DNA from: Hofstenia miamia
Taxonomy: Eukaryota > Xenacoelomorpha > Acoela
Assembly (NCBI GenBank): GCA_004352715.1
Contig: SCFE01000071.1
Span: forward strand, 178,185 to 242,184
Direction: 5' to 3'
Length of the DNA: 64,000 bases
Below, piece by piece: positions 1-12,340 of this stretch (positions within the stretch are counted from its first letter, which is position 1; every line of letters begins with the position of its first letter). Under the pieces are notes generated by a model. The model worked only from the letters and a program-made list of their open reading frames with translations. It did no database searches and had not been told where the DNA came from. The position numbers and the translations under genes were made by a program.

Positions 1-34
1 ATATATATATATATATATATATATACTGTATATA
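1..34. repeat. (TA)n microsatellite
   Basis: The window opens in a TA dinucleotide run that degenerates towards position 34, directly before the CAG terminus of hAT copy A. Confidence 0.9.
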
Positions 35-2049
35 CAGATGTGTAAGTGAGTCACTGAATGCTGACCAGACCCATTTGGACCCCCAGCCGAGCTGAGCCAG
101 ACCCAATTGGACCCAAAGCAGAGCGGACCCAGACCCATTTGGACCCACAGTCGAGCTGACCCAGATCCAATTTAAATTTAAATTATGTCCCAGTTTCACA
201 CAAAAAAAGTTTCTGATTAATATATCTAATAAACAAACATGAATAACATTGCAAAACTAATATATTCTTCTATTGTTTACAAATGGCGCCGTTGTTAGCA
301 CAAACCAAGTTTTTTGTTTGTTGCAACCACAACTTGTGCTTCAAGCGCATCTGCTCGAAGAGTCGCTCTGTCCTTCTTCTTGGTCAAATGCCCAGGAACA
401 GAGAAATGACGCTCGGACTCACTTTCTGAGGTTTGAATAACAAACATTTGAGCAGAACAGTGTCCTAATAAGGGATACTGTGAAACGTTGTCTTTCCACC
501 AAATTAAGGGATTGAATAATCCTGATTGGGGAGCCGCACATGCATCAATCTTTGCGCTACTTTTTTCAAGTTTACAAAAATCCGATAGCTCAAGTTTGAA
601 TGCATGCTTGGAGTAGCGAAGTTGGGGGTTTGGCTCATCTGACAGAGCGACCATATCGCCCTGTTGAATTTAGGTCTAATTACAGTTTCAGTTATTGTGG
701 AGGATGATGTGCACGCAAACGTTGATAGAGTCTGATCATCTTGTTTATCAAACGAATGTGCTAATGTATCCAAGTTTTCCATAGCCTGTTGCAATATCGT
801 CTGCCTATCAATCTGTTCAGGATTGAAATTTAATTTCTTGAGTGAAGTGTCTAAAAATGTTCCAGTCCAGTGTAACATGGTAATTGAGTTCCAACACTTC
901 CCATCAACGGACTGAATAAAGTGTCGTTTAAGTCCACCAATAATGGGACAATCTTCAGTGACTGGTGCGAATAAGTTCATAGTCAAATAAAAACCAGGAG
1001 AAACATTCTGAACAGTAGGGACGTGGCTAAGCTCAAGCATATCGAAAACAGTGTTTAGCGGTTTCAAAAGATTCTTTTCTAGCAAATCGACGTCAATGGC
1101 CTCGATTAACAAAGCTTTCTTTCTCTCTACCAGCATAGGGAGTAATGCTGACGCAGAATCCTGGATGGAATAAAATTTTTGGGCTAAGGCGTGCCAGAGT
1201 CTTGTGGAACCATATTTCTTGAGGGTTACTTGACTAAGTCATTGCAAGCATTATCTAAAGTATCGAGCTCATCATACAACAGTTTTGACTCGCACCGTCT
1301 GCCGGCCTACTAACATTTTGTGCATAACGACTTTTCCATACGCAGCTTCAGTTTCCACCATCAACTGGCACAGGGATTTGAAATCAGGGTTTTCAACAAA
1401 ATTGAAAGACAGGTGCCCACTAGCAACTAAATAGGCTTCCTTCTTCTTTACCTCGGAAACCAATGCAGAAGGAAAAATTGAGGACATTTTCTTCTCGAAT
1501 GAAGCAGAAATCTTGGGTTGAAGGCGTGCGGTTTTGCTGCATGATTTGATATGGCCTGATAAATTGCACGTTCCAAAGCATTTTTTGTTGCCAGACGAGT
1601 CGATTCGTTCATAAACTATAGAATTGTAACAATTCTTACAAGCAACAACTCCAAAAATATTCTCCTCCTTTTCATTATACACATTTGCAAACGTATTCCA
1701 AACAATGCTGTCCGACCCTGTCCTTGATTTTGGCTTTGGTATTAAAGTAAACTCACCTCGCTGCAACCGCTCTCTGTCATCCATATCTATAAAAAACAAA
1801 CAATTTCGAATTTCCGCATGCAATAAACTAATCTAGGCGTATTACGAATGCGAACCAATTACAATTCACTAACTTTGGAATTGAGGCCCGGTTTATAATA
1901 GCATTGTGCATAGGCCTAATTATGTGCAACTTCCAGTAGTTTGTTATTGACATATCACGTGCGTTTATCACCTAGTGCATTACACTCCCTACAAGAAGTG
2001 TAATGATCGAACTGGAATTTGCTTTTTACTTGTCACATTGATTTTTTAC
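35..2049 (-). mobile_element. hAT-family DNA transposon, copy A (BED-finger type), defective
   Basis: The left end starts with CAGATGTGTAAGTG, a CAG-type hAT terminus. It is followed by about three subterminal units of roughly 32 bp rich in GACCCATTTGGACCC. The transposase remnant is antisense. The last 180 bp or so before the N run are nearly identical to copy B at 9360-9559, so the same family is present twice. The right end lies inside the gap, so no target-site duplication can be tested. The left flank is a TA repeat, unlike copy B's flank, so the two are separate insertions rather than one segmental duplication. The coding part lacks about 390 bp that copy B keeps. Confidence 0.85.
295..1823 (-). 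pseudogene. BED-finger hAT transposase remnant (copy A)
   Basis: Reading right to left, the N-terminal piece (about 1272-1823) has a BED-like zinc finger: a CKNC pair, then a GHIKSC His/Cys end. After a deletion it continues through the DLLEK..LKPLNTVFDML region (near 1136-1020) into the hAT C-terminal dimerisation domain (about 295-654), seen as NPLIWWKDN, SESERHFSVPGHLTKKK and the final EAQVVVATNKK. Relative to copy B it lacks about 390 bp between the BED part and the central domain, which removes the catalytic-core region. Frames change at least twice. The family cuts and pastes DNA in the nucleus; this copy cannot make an active enzyme. Confidence 0.85.
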
Positions 2050-3049
2050 NNNNNNNNNNNNNNNNNNNNNNNNNNNNNNNNNNNNNNNNNNNNNNNNNNN
2101 NNNNNNNNNNNNNNNNNNNNNNNNNNNNNNNNNNNNNNNNNNNNNNNNNNNNNNNNNNNNNNNNNNNNNNNNNNNNNNNNNNNNNNNNNNNNNNNNNNNN
2201 NNNNNNNNNNNNNNNNNNNNNNNNNNNNNNNNNNNNNNNNNNNNNNNNNNNNNNNNNNNNNNNNNNNNNNNNNNNNNNNNNNNNNNNNNNNNNNNNNNNN
2301 NNNNNNNNNNNNNNNNNNNNNNNNNNNNNNNNNNNNNNNNNNNNNNNNNNNNNNNNNNNNNNNNNNNNNNNNNNNNNNNNNNNNNNNNNNNNNNNNNNNN
2401 NNNNNNNNNNNNNNNNNNNNNNNNNNNNNNNNNNNNNNNNNNNNNNNNNNNNNNNNNNNNNNNNNNNNNNNNNNNNNNNNNNNNNNNNNNNNNNNNNNNN
2501 NNNNNNNNNNNNNNNNNNNNNNNNNNNNNNNNNNNNNNNNNNNNNNNNNNNNNNNNNNNNNNNNNNNNNNNNNNNNNNNNNNNNNNNNNNNNNNNNNNNN
2601 NNNNNNNNNNNNNNNNNNNNNNNNNNNNNNNNNNNNNNNNNNNNNNNNNNNNNNNNNNNNNNNNNNNNNNNNNNNNNNNNNNNNNNNNNNNNNNNNNNNN
2701 NNNNNNNNNNNNNNNNNNNNNNNNNNNNNNNNNNNNNNNNNNNNNNNNNNNNNNNNNNNNNNNNNNNNNNNNNNNNNNNNNNNNNNNNNNNNNNNNNNNN
2801 NNNNNNNNNNNNNNNNNNNNNNNNNNNNNNNNNNNNNNNNNNNNNNNNNNNNNNNNNNNNNNNNNNNNNNNNNNNNNNNNNNNNNNNNNNNNNNNNNNNN
2901 NNNNNNNNNNNNNNNNNNNNNNNNNNNNNNNNNNNNNNNNNNNNNNNNNNNNNNNNNNNNNNNNNNNNNNNNNNNNNNNNNNNNNNNNNNNNNNNNNNNN
3001 NNNNNNNNNNNNNNNNNNNNNNNNNNNNNNNNNNNNNNNNNNNNNNNNN
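2050..3049. other. Assembly gap (exactly 1000 N)
   Basis: The 1000 N run begins in the near-identical tail of hAT copy A. The round size suggests an arbitrary scaffold join. Open frames that run through the N are meaningless. Confidence 0.95.
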
Positions 3050-3352
3050 ATTAAACATTTTACCACCATATGAAACTATAAAACTTCAATCTTTAAATCT
3101 ATTCCATAAATTCATGTTTGATCATAAATCAATTAAGTTTCTTGATAGATTCATCAACAAGACCAACAGAGGTAATAAAGCAGCATCAATACTAAAAAAT
3201 AGCACTAAATTCTGGGACAGTTCCTTTAGCTTAAATATAATCAAATTGTGGAATACCTTAGACAATGGTACAAGATATCAACCTAAATTAAAATTATTTA
3301 ATAAAATACTGAAAGAGAATCTGAGAAATGACGTGTTATTGCAATGCCAGTG
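3050..3352 (+). pseudogene. C-terminal end of a non-LTR (LINE) reverse transcriptase
   Basis: An open frame leaves the gap and ends at a stop at 3351-3353. Its start, LNILPPYETIKLQSLNLFHK, and the later FSLNIIKLWNTL look like the thumb/C-terminal part of jockey/CR1-like LINE reverse transcriptases, where a short helical tail follows the palm domain. The catalytic palm would lie in the gap. The 3' sequence after the stop is AT-rich and ends in ATT-like repeats near 3450-3470, as many LINE 3' ends do. The clade cannot be named from this fragment. Confidence 0.6.
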
Positions 3353-3470
3353 ATCTTATAAATTACATTAGATTCACCCATTTTTTGTATTTGTTGACAA
3401 TTTGTTTTTATTTTATTCATAATTATTGTGAATAGAATTGTTTCGAATTATTATAATTATTATTATTATG

Positions 3471-3851
3471 AGCGCCGCTGAATACCAGTAAATTTCGATC
3501 AAGGACTCCTTCAATAATATTATAGAACTCCTTGATTTCGATGCCTCTGGTATTCAGTGGCGCTGGGGGTGTATTCAGCGGCGCCGTGCGATTATTAGGC
3601 TTGTATCCAATCAAATTGTCTGAAAATGTGTAGCCGTCTAGCTTAGTATATTTGCCAAAAGTCACGTAAAGTTCAGCGTGGTGGCGTTGTTCAAACGTGA
3701 GAAAAACGGCTTTCTAGTTTTCGAATTTTAACTATTATAGTGGCGCTGAATACAACTTTGTTTACATTCTTAGTGCCACTGAATACAAATTCAGAACTAT
3801 TATAGTGCCGCTTAATACAACATTGTACTATTATAGAGGCGCTTAATACAC
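3471..3851. repeat. Seven-copy 17-bp motif array with inverted and regularly spaced direct copies
   Basis: The motif AGTGSCGCTKAATACAA occurs on the plus strand at 3471, 3739, 3772, 3804 and 3835, and inverted at about 3547-3564 and 3571-3584. The last four plus copies start 33, 32 and 31 bp apart, and most are preceded by ACTATTATAG. The first plus copy (3471-3488) and the inverted copy at 3547-3564 form an 18-bp inverted repeat with one mismatch. Inside it is a second, smaller inverted repeat (ATCAAGGA 3498-3505, TCCTTGAT 3529-3536). It has no coding character. It could be the subterminal binding-site array of a DNA transposon. Confidence 0.75.
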
Positions 3852-3906
3852 ACATTTTTATTTTGATTATTATATATTGATGGACATCATCTCAGCATGT
3901 TAACTN

Positions 3907-3944
<38 letters not shown>
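3907..3944. repeat. (ATT)n microsatellite
   Basis: About 12 ATT units directly follow a single ambiguous base at 3906. Confidence 0.95.
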
Positions 3945-3946
<2 letters not shown>

Positions 3947-4388
3947 TTGCAAAGAAGTGAAGAAGATAACAACTTTGCTACAGGTTATTTGTTTATTTAA
4001 ATATTTTGAGTTTGTAATGATGTTAATATTGGTGTTAGTCTCGATTTTTTTAACTTCATATTTAACTTCTTTGTTCTTGATTGGAATACTTTAACTTTAA
4101 CATCAATGGAAGCTTTCAATGTACTTGCTTTAATTTTGTTTCTTCATTTGATTCAGATTGGTTGTTATTTATGTTCCTTAATAAAATCACCTCATCTACA
4201 TGTCTTTTAATTAATCTGTGAGGATATCCATTATTTTCTAGAATTTTAAAAAGATGGATAATTGCTGCAATAAAGTTTATATAATTTCAAGATGCTTGGG
4301 TTGCTCTTTGGATTAAACATTTAATTGTATTTCTCTTTTGTTTTATATCACATTGCGATTGATAAGGAATATACAATCATATATTAGT

Positions 4389-4830
4389 TTATTTTACATA
4401 CAGCTTTGTTTCAAATGATATTTCTGTTTTAATAATTGATAAATCCAAGAAATTTAAAGTTTGATCTTTTTCTATATCGACTGTAAATTTTAGTTCTTCT
4501 AATTGGTTGTTAAGATATTTTTTAAAACTGTCCATTTCTGACTCGTTTTCAATTAATGTAAAAATGTCGTTGACATACCTTAAGTATATTAATGGCTTTG
4601 GATTGCTTAATGATTCAAATTTACATTCAATCAAGTTCATGGTAAATGCAGCCATTGTTAAACCCAATGATGAACCCATTGCTATTCCGTCAATTTCTTC
4701 AAATACATTATTATTGAATGGCATCAATTTAAGCACACAAATCTAAGTAAACGTCTAAGAGTTTCATGTGAAGCAATTATTTGATCTTCAGGAATGAGAT
4801 CAAGTATAAGATTAATTGTTTTTTCAAACA
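4389..4830 (-). pseudogene. Penelope-like element reverse transcriptase fragment
   Basis: The minus strand encodes, in two frames, a segment ending LRRLLRFVC (about 4740-4830). One shift later come IDGIAMGSSLG, LIYLRYVNDIF and LNFLDLSII (4389-4736). This order (the IDG.AMGSPLGP box, then a YVDD-type box degraded to YVND, then the NFLDL box) is characteristic of Penelope-like RTs. The catalytic D-D pair is lost (N-D), a frameshift separates the pieces near 4735, and there is no GIY-YIG domain in view, so this is a dead fragment. Confidence 0.75.
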
Positions 4831-5922
4831 GAAAAAGATCAAACTTTAAACTAAAACAGGATATTTTTTGAAGCAGGACAAATTATAATCCTTAAACTAC
4901 CGCATGGTCAAAAACTTAAACGGTTTACATTAAGTACACATAATTAAGTTAAATTATACGTTATTTTGTTTAAAGAAATATTTTATGCATCGTTCTATAT
5001 GATGTGACACTACATTTTACGGAATTTAATCTGATCATTATTTCTTCTTCTCTATTATAATTATGCATATTGAGAAAAGAGGCGCATTCTCCCTTGGAGT
5101 AAAAGGTATTAAAAATTATGTGCACTATTATTTTTGATTAAATAAATAAAAAATAAATAAGTGTACTTTCCAATTTAAAAAAATATAGCTTATTGAAAAA
5201 AGTGCACTTATTTTTAAATATGAGTCCAGAACTATTCGTCACTGCTAAGCTACACTAGGACAGCGGACTTCGTTTTGCTGTATTATGTGTAGAAGCCATA
5301 TTAAAGTAGTGATTTCAGATTTTGATTTAATTTAACTGCTACCCATTTAGCTTCAAAATGTGGCCAAACTAAAGTAGGTCACTTCTTTAATAATAGGTTC
5401 CTGTGAACTATAGATGTACTTTGTATGTATCAAGCATTAAATATATCCGAATGCATGTTTTTCTAAGCTCTTTAAATAAATTAAAAATTCGCCATTTCAT
5501 TTTGGTACTAGCCAATTTTCTAAGGAAACAACATGAAATAGATTAAATGCAAATGTAAATTCATTTCCTTCGCACATTTAACTTAAATTCTGATGTAAAA
5601 CCTATTGGACATCCGGGTTTATTAATTTAAATATAAATGCTTTATAATTTGCTTTAAAACAACAATACTGAAAGCAAGGAAAGACAAAACATTTTTTTAC
5701 TAATGAAAAAGTTTAAAATACGTGTATTTAGTACACTTAATAAGTGAACTTAGTACAAAATGCACTTATTGCATTTATTATATTGCACTTATTTTTGAGA
5801 CATCTAATTTTTTAACACCCCTGATTCGTATGGCAAAGTTCGCATCAGCACTTGACTTAAAATACAAAAGTTTATCCTGGAGGAGAGTTTAGAACGGAAG
5901 ATACTGAAGGAAGCGCATACAC
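4831..5922. other. Non-coding AT-rich interval
   Basis: No supportable coding or RNA feature is visible. There are scattered repeats of TGCACTTATTT-like words near 5100-5210 and 5720-5800 that may belong to an old repeat. Confidence 0.5.
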
Positions 5923-5923
5923 C

Positions 5924-5983
<60 letters not shown>

Positions 5984-5989
5984 AACAAC
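5923..5989. repeat. (CAA)n microsatellite
   Basis: About 19 uninterrupted CAA units run to 5980, then an AATAACAAC interruption. The next 90 bp (to about 6080) stay open in one frame with an acidic serine-rich stretch (SDSSSEDIEEELA). It is too short to call a gene. Confidence 0.9.
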
Positions 5990-6141
5990 CGACGCGTGTC
6001 TTCAAAGACGACATCCTTGGGGGCAAAGTGATTCTAGTTCTGAAGATATTGAAGAAGAGTTAGCCAGTGAATTTCATTGACAAATGGAAATTAGCTATAT
6101 TTCGTAGAATGCCAGAAGATCGTGATTGCAACAATCTTGAG

Positions 6142-6240
6142 CAGAGATGGAAGTGGGGCGGGTCGACCCATAGGGCAGGGTGTGGTGGGGAAGGTCGTGC
6201 GGGTAACAGTCAAGATTTTTCAAAAGTGGGGCAAAAACAC
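6142..6240 (+). mobile_element. Isolated hAT-like terminus with GGGTCGACC subterminal motif
   Basis: CAGAGATGGAAGTG begins at 6142 and is followed by GGGGCGGGTCGACCC and a G-rich stretch. The CAGRGRTG start is typical of hAT ends. The opposite-facing terminus at 15001-15047 shares the start style and the GGGTCGAC core. The flanking octamers (ATCTTGAG and ACCACAAT) do not match, so the two are not shown to be one element. Confidence 0.45.
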
Positions 6241-6917
6241 TTTTAGTTAAGTAAGATTGAAGTAGGAGATTACCAATCTTAGAGAATGTAAAAGCATTTT
6301 TTCCATCAAAATTCCCTGCTTAAAAAAATATTTGTTTACTTGGAAATTTAGTCGTATTTTTAAAAATTTATTACCACGCATTTGTAGATCTTAGTGAAAA
6401 TTGATTCTATTCAATGATATATTTCCCAGGATCATTTTGATCTTATTTGTAGTCAATAGGCTTTGCAATTAAATTGGAAGGGTGCAATTGTCTTGAATAA
6501 ATGTATTGCATAAAACATTATCTCTATAAAAAACTAAACAGAGTTATAAATTAATTTCATTTTGCTATTAATAATGTTGTTAATATGCGTTGGCATCAGG
6601 TTTGGTATTAGATTCCTAATGGTAGCAATAGTAGAGATGACATTTAAAATAAATATTTCTATATCTTCTAGGAAGTAAGGATTTCAAATATTTGAGTGGT
6701 GGTGTGGTATAGTGCGATGAAAATTGTCATAGAACAAATATGGAGCAATAAAATATTGTAAGAGGTTTTGGAGAAGAATTTTATAGTAGGCCAATTTGGG
6801 GAATATGAAATGTTGGGCACTTGTTTTTAAAAGCTGGTTTTTTTATTATCCATAAAAATAAATTACTCCTTGCTGATGAAAACACCAACATGTTATGTTG
6901 TTTGAGAGTGGCTAAGA

Positions 6918-6918
6918 T

Positions 6919-6953
<35 letters not shown>

Positions 6954-6964
6954 TATATATATAT
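6918..6964. repeat. (TA)n microsatellite
   Basis: A TA run with one AATAT interruption. The short frame reading through it (6821-7063) is an artefact of this repeat. Confidence 0.9.
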
Positions 6965-7123
6965 AGTCTTGGCGAAACTTTGGAACATTTTTATATTTTT
7001 TGTTATTCTAATAATATTTTTCATATAAACGTTTGTACTGCTATAAATAGTACATTAAAATAAATAGTAAGATTATGCTTACCTAAAAAATATATAATTT
7101 TTGCCATGTTACACTTATATCCA

Positions 7124-9580
7124 TAGATGTGTAAGTGGGTCACTGAATGTTGACCCAGACGCATTTGGACCCACAGTCGAGCTGACCCAGACCCATTTGG
7201 ACCCACAGCCGAGCTGACTCAGACCCAATTTAAATTTAAATTATGTCCCAGTTTCACACAAAAAAGGTTTCTGATTAATATATCTAATAAACAAACATGA
7301 ATACCATTGCAAAGCTAATCTATTCTTCTATTGTTTACAAATGGCGCCGTTGTTAGCACAAACGAAGTTTTTTTGTTTGTTGCAACCACAACTTGTGCTT
7401 CAACAGCATCTGCTTAAAGAGTCGCTCTGTCCTTCTTCTTGGTCAAATGTCCAGCAACAGAGAAATGACGCTCGGACTCGCTTTCTGAGGCTTGAGTAAC
7501 AAACACTTGAGCAGCACAGTGTCCTATTAAGGGATACTGTGAAACGTTGTCTTTCCACCAAATTAGGGGATTGAATAATCCTGATTGGGAATCCACACAT
7601 GCATCAATCTCTGCACTACGTATTTCAAGTTTACAAAAATTCGATAGCTCAAGTTTGAATGTACGCTTGGAGTAGCGATTTTGGGGGTTTGGCGCATCTG
7701 ACAGAAGCACATCACCCTGTTGACTTCGAAATGACGCGAAGGGATCCACTTTTCGAACTTTAGGTCTAATTACAGTTTCAGTTATTGTGGAGGATGATGT
7801 GCTCGCAGATGTTGATAGAGTCTGATCATCTCGTTTATCAAATGACTGTGCTAGTGTATCCAAGTTTTCCATAGCCTGTTGCAATATCATCTGCCTATCA
7901 ATCTGTTCAGGAATGAAATTTAATTTCTTTAGGCAAAGGGTCTAAAAATGGTCCAGTCCAGTGTAACATAGTAACTGAGTTCCACCACTTTCCATCAATA
8001 GACTGAAAAATTGTTGTTTAAGTCAATAATGGGACAATCTTCAGTGACTGGTGCGAATAAGTTTCTAGTCAAATAAAAACCAGGGGCAACATTCTGAACA
8101 GTAGGGACGTGGCTAAGCTAAAGCATATCGAAAACAGTATTTAGCGGTTTCAAAAGACTTAGAATCTTTTCTAGCAAATCGACGTCAATGGCCTCAATTA
8201 ACGAATCTTTCTTTCTCTCTACCAGCAGAGGGAGTAATGCTGACGCAGATGCCTTGATGGAATGAAATTTTTGGGCTAAGGCGCGCCAGGGTCTTTTGTA
8301 ACCACCTTTCTTGAGGGTTACAGGCAGGGAGATATCTGCGGCATTCTTAACAAATTTGACTAAGTCATTGCAAGCATTATTTAAAGTATCAAGCTCATCA
8401 TACCACAATTTTGTCTCGTTCCAGGCACCCTGAATACATGTATTGAGACGATGGCATGCGCAGTCTATTCGAATATTCTGACTGGTAGCTGCTACCACAT
8501 TGGCGCCACAGTCTGTTGTCACAGGTGTATCAACCAAGGAACAGTTCACTTCACGAATGGCTCCGTCGATGAATTCCCGGATATTCACGGCCGTTTTCTT
8601 CTCCTCGAAATTGCAACAGGAATATAGTCCGCGTTTTAATATCCAATCCTTAGTAATCCAGAAAAAAGTATTATCCAAAAATGATTGTTTTCTGACGTCG
8701 TCAGTAACAAAACTCACCGATTTGTTGTCAAGGCGCTGTGAAATCTGCGAACAAATATGTTGCTTTGAATGGTTAAATAGATCGAATAAAGTTTTCCGCA
8801 CCATCTGCCGGCCTACTAACATTTTGTGCACATCAACTTTTCCATACGCAGCCCCAGTTTCCACCATCAATTGGCACGGGGATTTGAAATCAGGGTTTTC
8901 AACAAAATTGAAAGACAGGTGCCCAATAGCAACTAAATAGGATTCCTTTTTCTTTATCTCGGAAACCAATGCAGAAGGAAAAATTGAGGACATTTTCTTC
9001 TCGAATGAAGCAGAAATCTTGGGTTGAAGGCGTGCGGTTTTGCTGCATGATTTGATATGGCCTGATAAATTTGAGGTTGCAAAGCATTTTTTTGTTGCCA
9101 GACGATTTGATTCGTTCATAAACTATAGAATTGTAACAATTCTTACAAACAACAACTCCAAAAATATTTTCCTCTTTTTCATTATACCACATTTGCAAAC
9201 GTATTCCAAACGATGCTGTCCGACCCTGCCTTTGATTTTGGCTTTGGTTTTAAAATAAACTCACCTCGCTGCAACCATTCTCTAATGTCATCCATATCTG
9301 TAAAAAACAAACAATTTCGAATTTCCGAATGCAATAAGCTAATCTAGGCGTATTACGATTATGAACCAATTATAATTCACTAACTTTGGAATTGAGGCCC
9401 GGTTTATAATAGCATTGTGCATAGGCCTAATTATGTGCAACTTCCAGTAGTTTGTTATTGACATATCACGTGCGTTTATCACCTAGTGCATTACACTCCC
9501 TACAAGAAGTGTAATGATCGAACTGGAATTTGCTTTTTACTTGTCACATTGATTTTTTACGTCATGTGTCAATTTTAATT
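7124..9580 (-). mobile_element. hAT-family DNA transposon, copy B (BED-finger type), defective
   Basis: The left end (TAGATGTGTAAGTG, with the expected first C mutated to T) starts at about 7124 and carries two of the GACCCA...TTTGGACCCA subterminal units seen three times in copy A. A long antisense transposase remnant follows. Near the right end a hairpin (CATTACACT and AGTGTAATG around 9490-9516) is shared with copy A. The exact right terminus is uncertain; no clear mate of the left inverted repeat was found between 9540 and 9700. Copy B keeps the central domain lost from copy A. Confidence 0.85.
7355..9295 (-). pseudogene. BED-finger hAT transposase remnant (copy B)
   Basis: The probable start ATG is at 9293-9295 (MDDIREWLQRGEF). 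The BED zinc finger follows (CKNC ... SGHIKSC, about 9000-9170). The central hAT core is at 8118-8800, with VTTDCGANVVAA, the CACHRLN Cys/His motif and a PWRAL block. The dimerisation domain is at 7414-7740, with NPLIWWKDN and SESERHFSVAGHLTKKK. Lesions are visible: an extra G near 9190 shifts the frame between the N-terminus and the BED finger, another shift lies near 7900-8110, and TAA at about 7414 truncates the end where copy A reads on. The family is most like ZBED/Hermes-type transposases. It is inactive as it stands. Confidence 0.88.
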
Positions 9581-9599
9581 TGAATGGTGAGTAATTACT

Positions 9600-12340
9600 A
9601 ATTACACACTCAGAGAAAAGAAAATCGACACAGACGCAAACTTTTGTTTATAATCAAAATCTAAGCATTTGATTCTGAAATTAAAAATATCCAAGTTTGG
9701 AAAATACTTTTTGCATTTTTTGCACTAGCAACTATGTGTTTTTCAAGGTGGTGAAACTTGACGAATTGAAAACTTGTGTTAACTAATGCTGCTAAATATC
9801 ACTCTGGACATTCAGTCATAAGTTCTTGAAACATGCTTTTCAAAATTGAATGAAATCATTAAATCACCTAGATCCTGTTTTTTTAGAGTATGAACATACT
9901 AAATTTTGTGAGAAATTAAAATGCGCAGAATTGCAACTAAGCCTAGAAAATCTAAAGCTTAAGGTTTCTTTTTTTGCAACATCGTGCAGGCATATAATGA
10001 AAAACAATAGTTGGTGTACATGAAGCAAGACACATGCGAGCTATTGGAAAACTATGGGAACTTCTGTCATGGAAGAAACTCAGAATTTCAGGGAGGTACA
10101 CTTCAAGAAGGCGAATCGTTTTTGCTTAAACCAGGAAAGGTCTCAGGCTTTATGAAAGTCGGATGGAGTGCATTTTTGCATAAAAAACTTCATTCAAATG
10201 CTCACATTAGATTAAGGATACCTCCTTTTGTACCCCTATGTGGAGTTTAACACAATAATAATAATACTAGTATGCTTATAATTGCATGACTGAGATCATA
10301 AAATAGACAAAGGTCTATGTTACACTTCATTCTTTTCCATACTTGAAATTAGCTATAAAATGTATATCTTCCAAAAAGAAAAGCTGAGTGTTCCTTTAAG
10401 ACTTCTACATTTATTCAAGACACGAAAAGGTCAATGTTTAAGGTGTAGCTTGCTTAGCAGAATATGGTAGAAGTACTGAGTCATCCAGATACATATTGGG
10501 ACAAACTTTGGTCACATTTTTAGCTGTTGTAGTCAGGTGGATAGATCGCACAAGGCAATAACCTTGCCAAGCTTTGAATTAGCGCTGAAAATTCATCACT
10601 AAAGTTGAAATTGCTAAGCACAACTTCTTCTGCTTCCTGTTAGATGCCTATTCCAATATTTAGTATTAGGCTATGGAGGTGGAACAACTACTTTGTTCAC
10701 TTCATATAATGCCTAGTCCAAAATAGGACTTGATTCAATAATATTTTAAAACATTTTTGAGTTAATGCTCATACCAGTTTGCATATGTTCTAGTGCAACT
10801 TCAGTTTGGTTTACATATGCACTCTTATTTTATAATAGATATGCAAATGTGTATCATAGGCAAAAGTTGGCATTTTCATTACCAATCCTTTTAGATTGTT
10901 ATGGAATCACATTTATTTCATTTCAAGGAAGTTTGTCATTCAAAGAATAAAATAGAATTTCATATTAAGTGTAGCACAGCGTGGCCCGTGGGCTCCAACC
11001 AGTGATGACCAACTTAACTAATAGTTAAGCCAATAGTTAAACTACAAGATCTACGTTCAACCAACTAATAAAATTAGGTAATATTAATGGCCTTCACTTC
11101 CTCAAAATGGGGTTACAAAAAAACTAGAACTAGTTAAATCAATACGCATTTATATCTAAAATTTAGTTTAATTAATTAGCTCAAAGCAGTTTCTTAACTA
11201 ATTTAAATGCGTTTTATATGCTTTTATGGGCAAGGGACAGGGATGATAAATCCCTTCACTGTCGCGGGCGCTTTTTTAGTTACAGTTCAGTAAGTAGGAA
11301 GCACAAAGTTTAAAATATATTACTATCTATTTTTTTGAAATGATCAATATTAATGAACAAGAAACAAAAAACAATAAAAGCCCATGCGCATCCTACAGTT
11401 AAAGCTACTTAATGCAGCTTTGAATCAGTAACCTAATAATAACAAGACTAACACTAGTATTTTAGACATAAAGCATTTCCTTTGCTTAAAAATTATTCAA
11501 ATAGTTTTAGCATTTATACCTAGACATAGACTTCACATTCATGTATTTAGAAGTTTTTGACCTAGATAATAATGGTTGGTCTATAGTAGCCTGAGGTATT
11601 ACCCCTGACTAAATTTTTTACTAAAAAATACGTAGAAATCAATTTCAATTTTATTCTAATCGTGAAAAACTAATTAAAATGTGAAGAGAGCAGATACCAT
11701 ATTTTTACGTATTCAATACTTGATTGAGTTTGCCAGCGCATTGGAATGTTTAGGAAAAAATTGTATAACAATTCATAATGCTTCAAACCGTGTTTAACCA
11801 TTTAAGGAAAGAAAGAGCAGGGTTAATATTATAAAATGGTCTTTCTTTTATCTATACCCGTGACAGTAACACACTTAGCCGAAAAGTGTTTATACATGCA
11901 TAAAACATTTAAATTCAATTATACTGAGCCTCTTTATTAAGATTTTTAGATAAGATATCCGAAAAGATCTGAGCATTTGTTTTAAGCGAAATAAAAATCA
12001 GCAATAGAATACATCTTGAATAAATCATTGAAATTTTTAACTTCAGAAGTTTCTAAATTGGATAAAGGAAATAAATGAGAGTGGTACTAAACGATCAATC
12101 AATATTTCAAAAGAAGCATAAAGCCATTAGAAGAAGTCTTTCAACAAAGAACTTCTAGAAATGTTGAGGAATGGAGAATTTAATCAAGAACTTTATCAAT
12201 AATTCAAAAGCCCAAAGTCCTAAATGATTTCCCAAAATTACATAGAGATAATAAAAATCGATTTACTATCAATTTAAAAAGCATGAAAATAGCAATAGGG
12301 TTTGATAATTTACTCGTGAAATATGTAATATCAAATACTA
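9600..12340. other. Non-coding AT-rich interval
   Basis: No gene is supportable. A short open frame at 10011-10250 has no recognisable domain. CAGTGATGACCAACTTAACT at about 11011 resembles a hAT terminus with AGTTAA-rich subterminal sequence, but no mate with matching flanks was found. Confidence 0.5.

Noticed and set aside
1975-3353. Very long open frames on several strands across N runs (also 21852-22573, 23276-24031, 37595-38831, 40918-42192, 54861-56225)
   Set aside because: They are open only because N has no stop codons; only the sequenced edges were considered.
10011-10250. 79-codon open frame
   Set aside because: No domain, no start context and no splice signals; length is within chance.
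11011-11270. hAT MITE starting CAGTGATGACCAAC
   Set aside because: A possible partner end near 11260 lacks matching 8-bp flanks.
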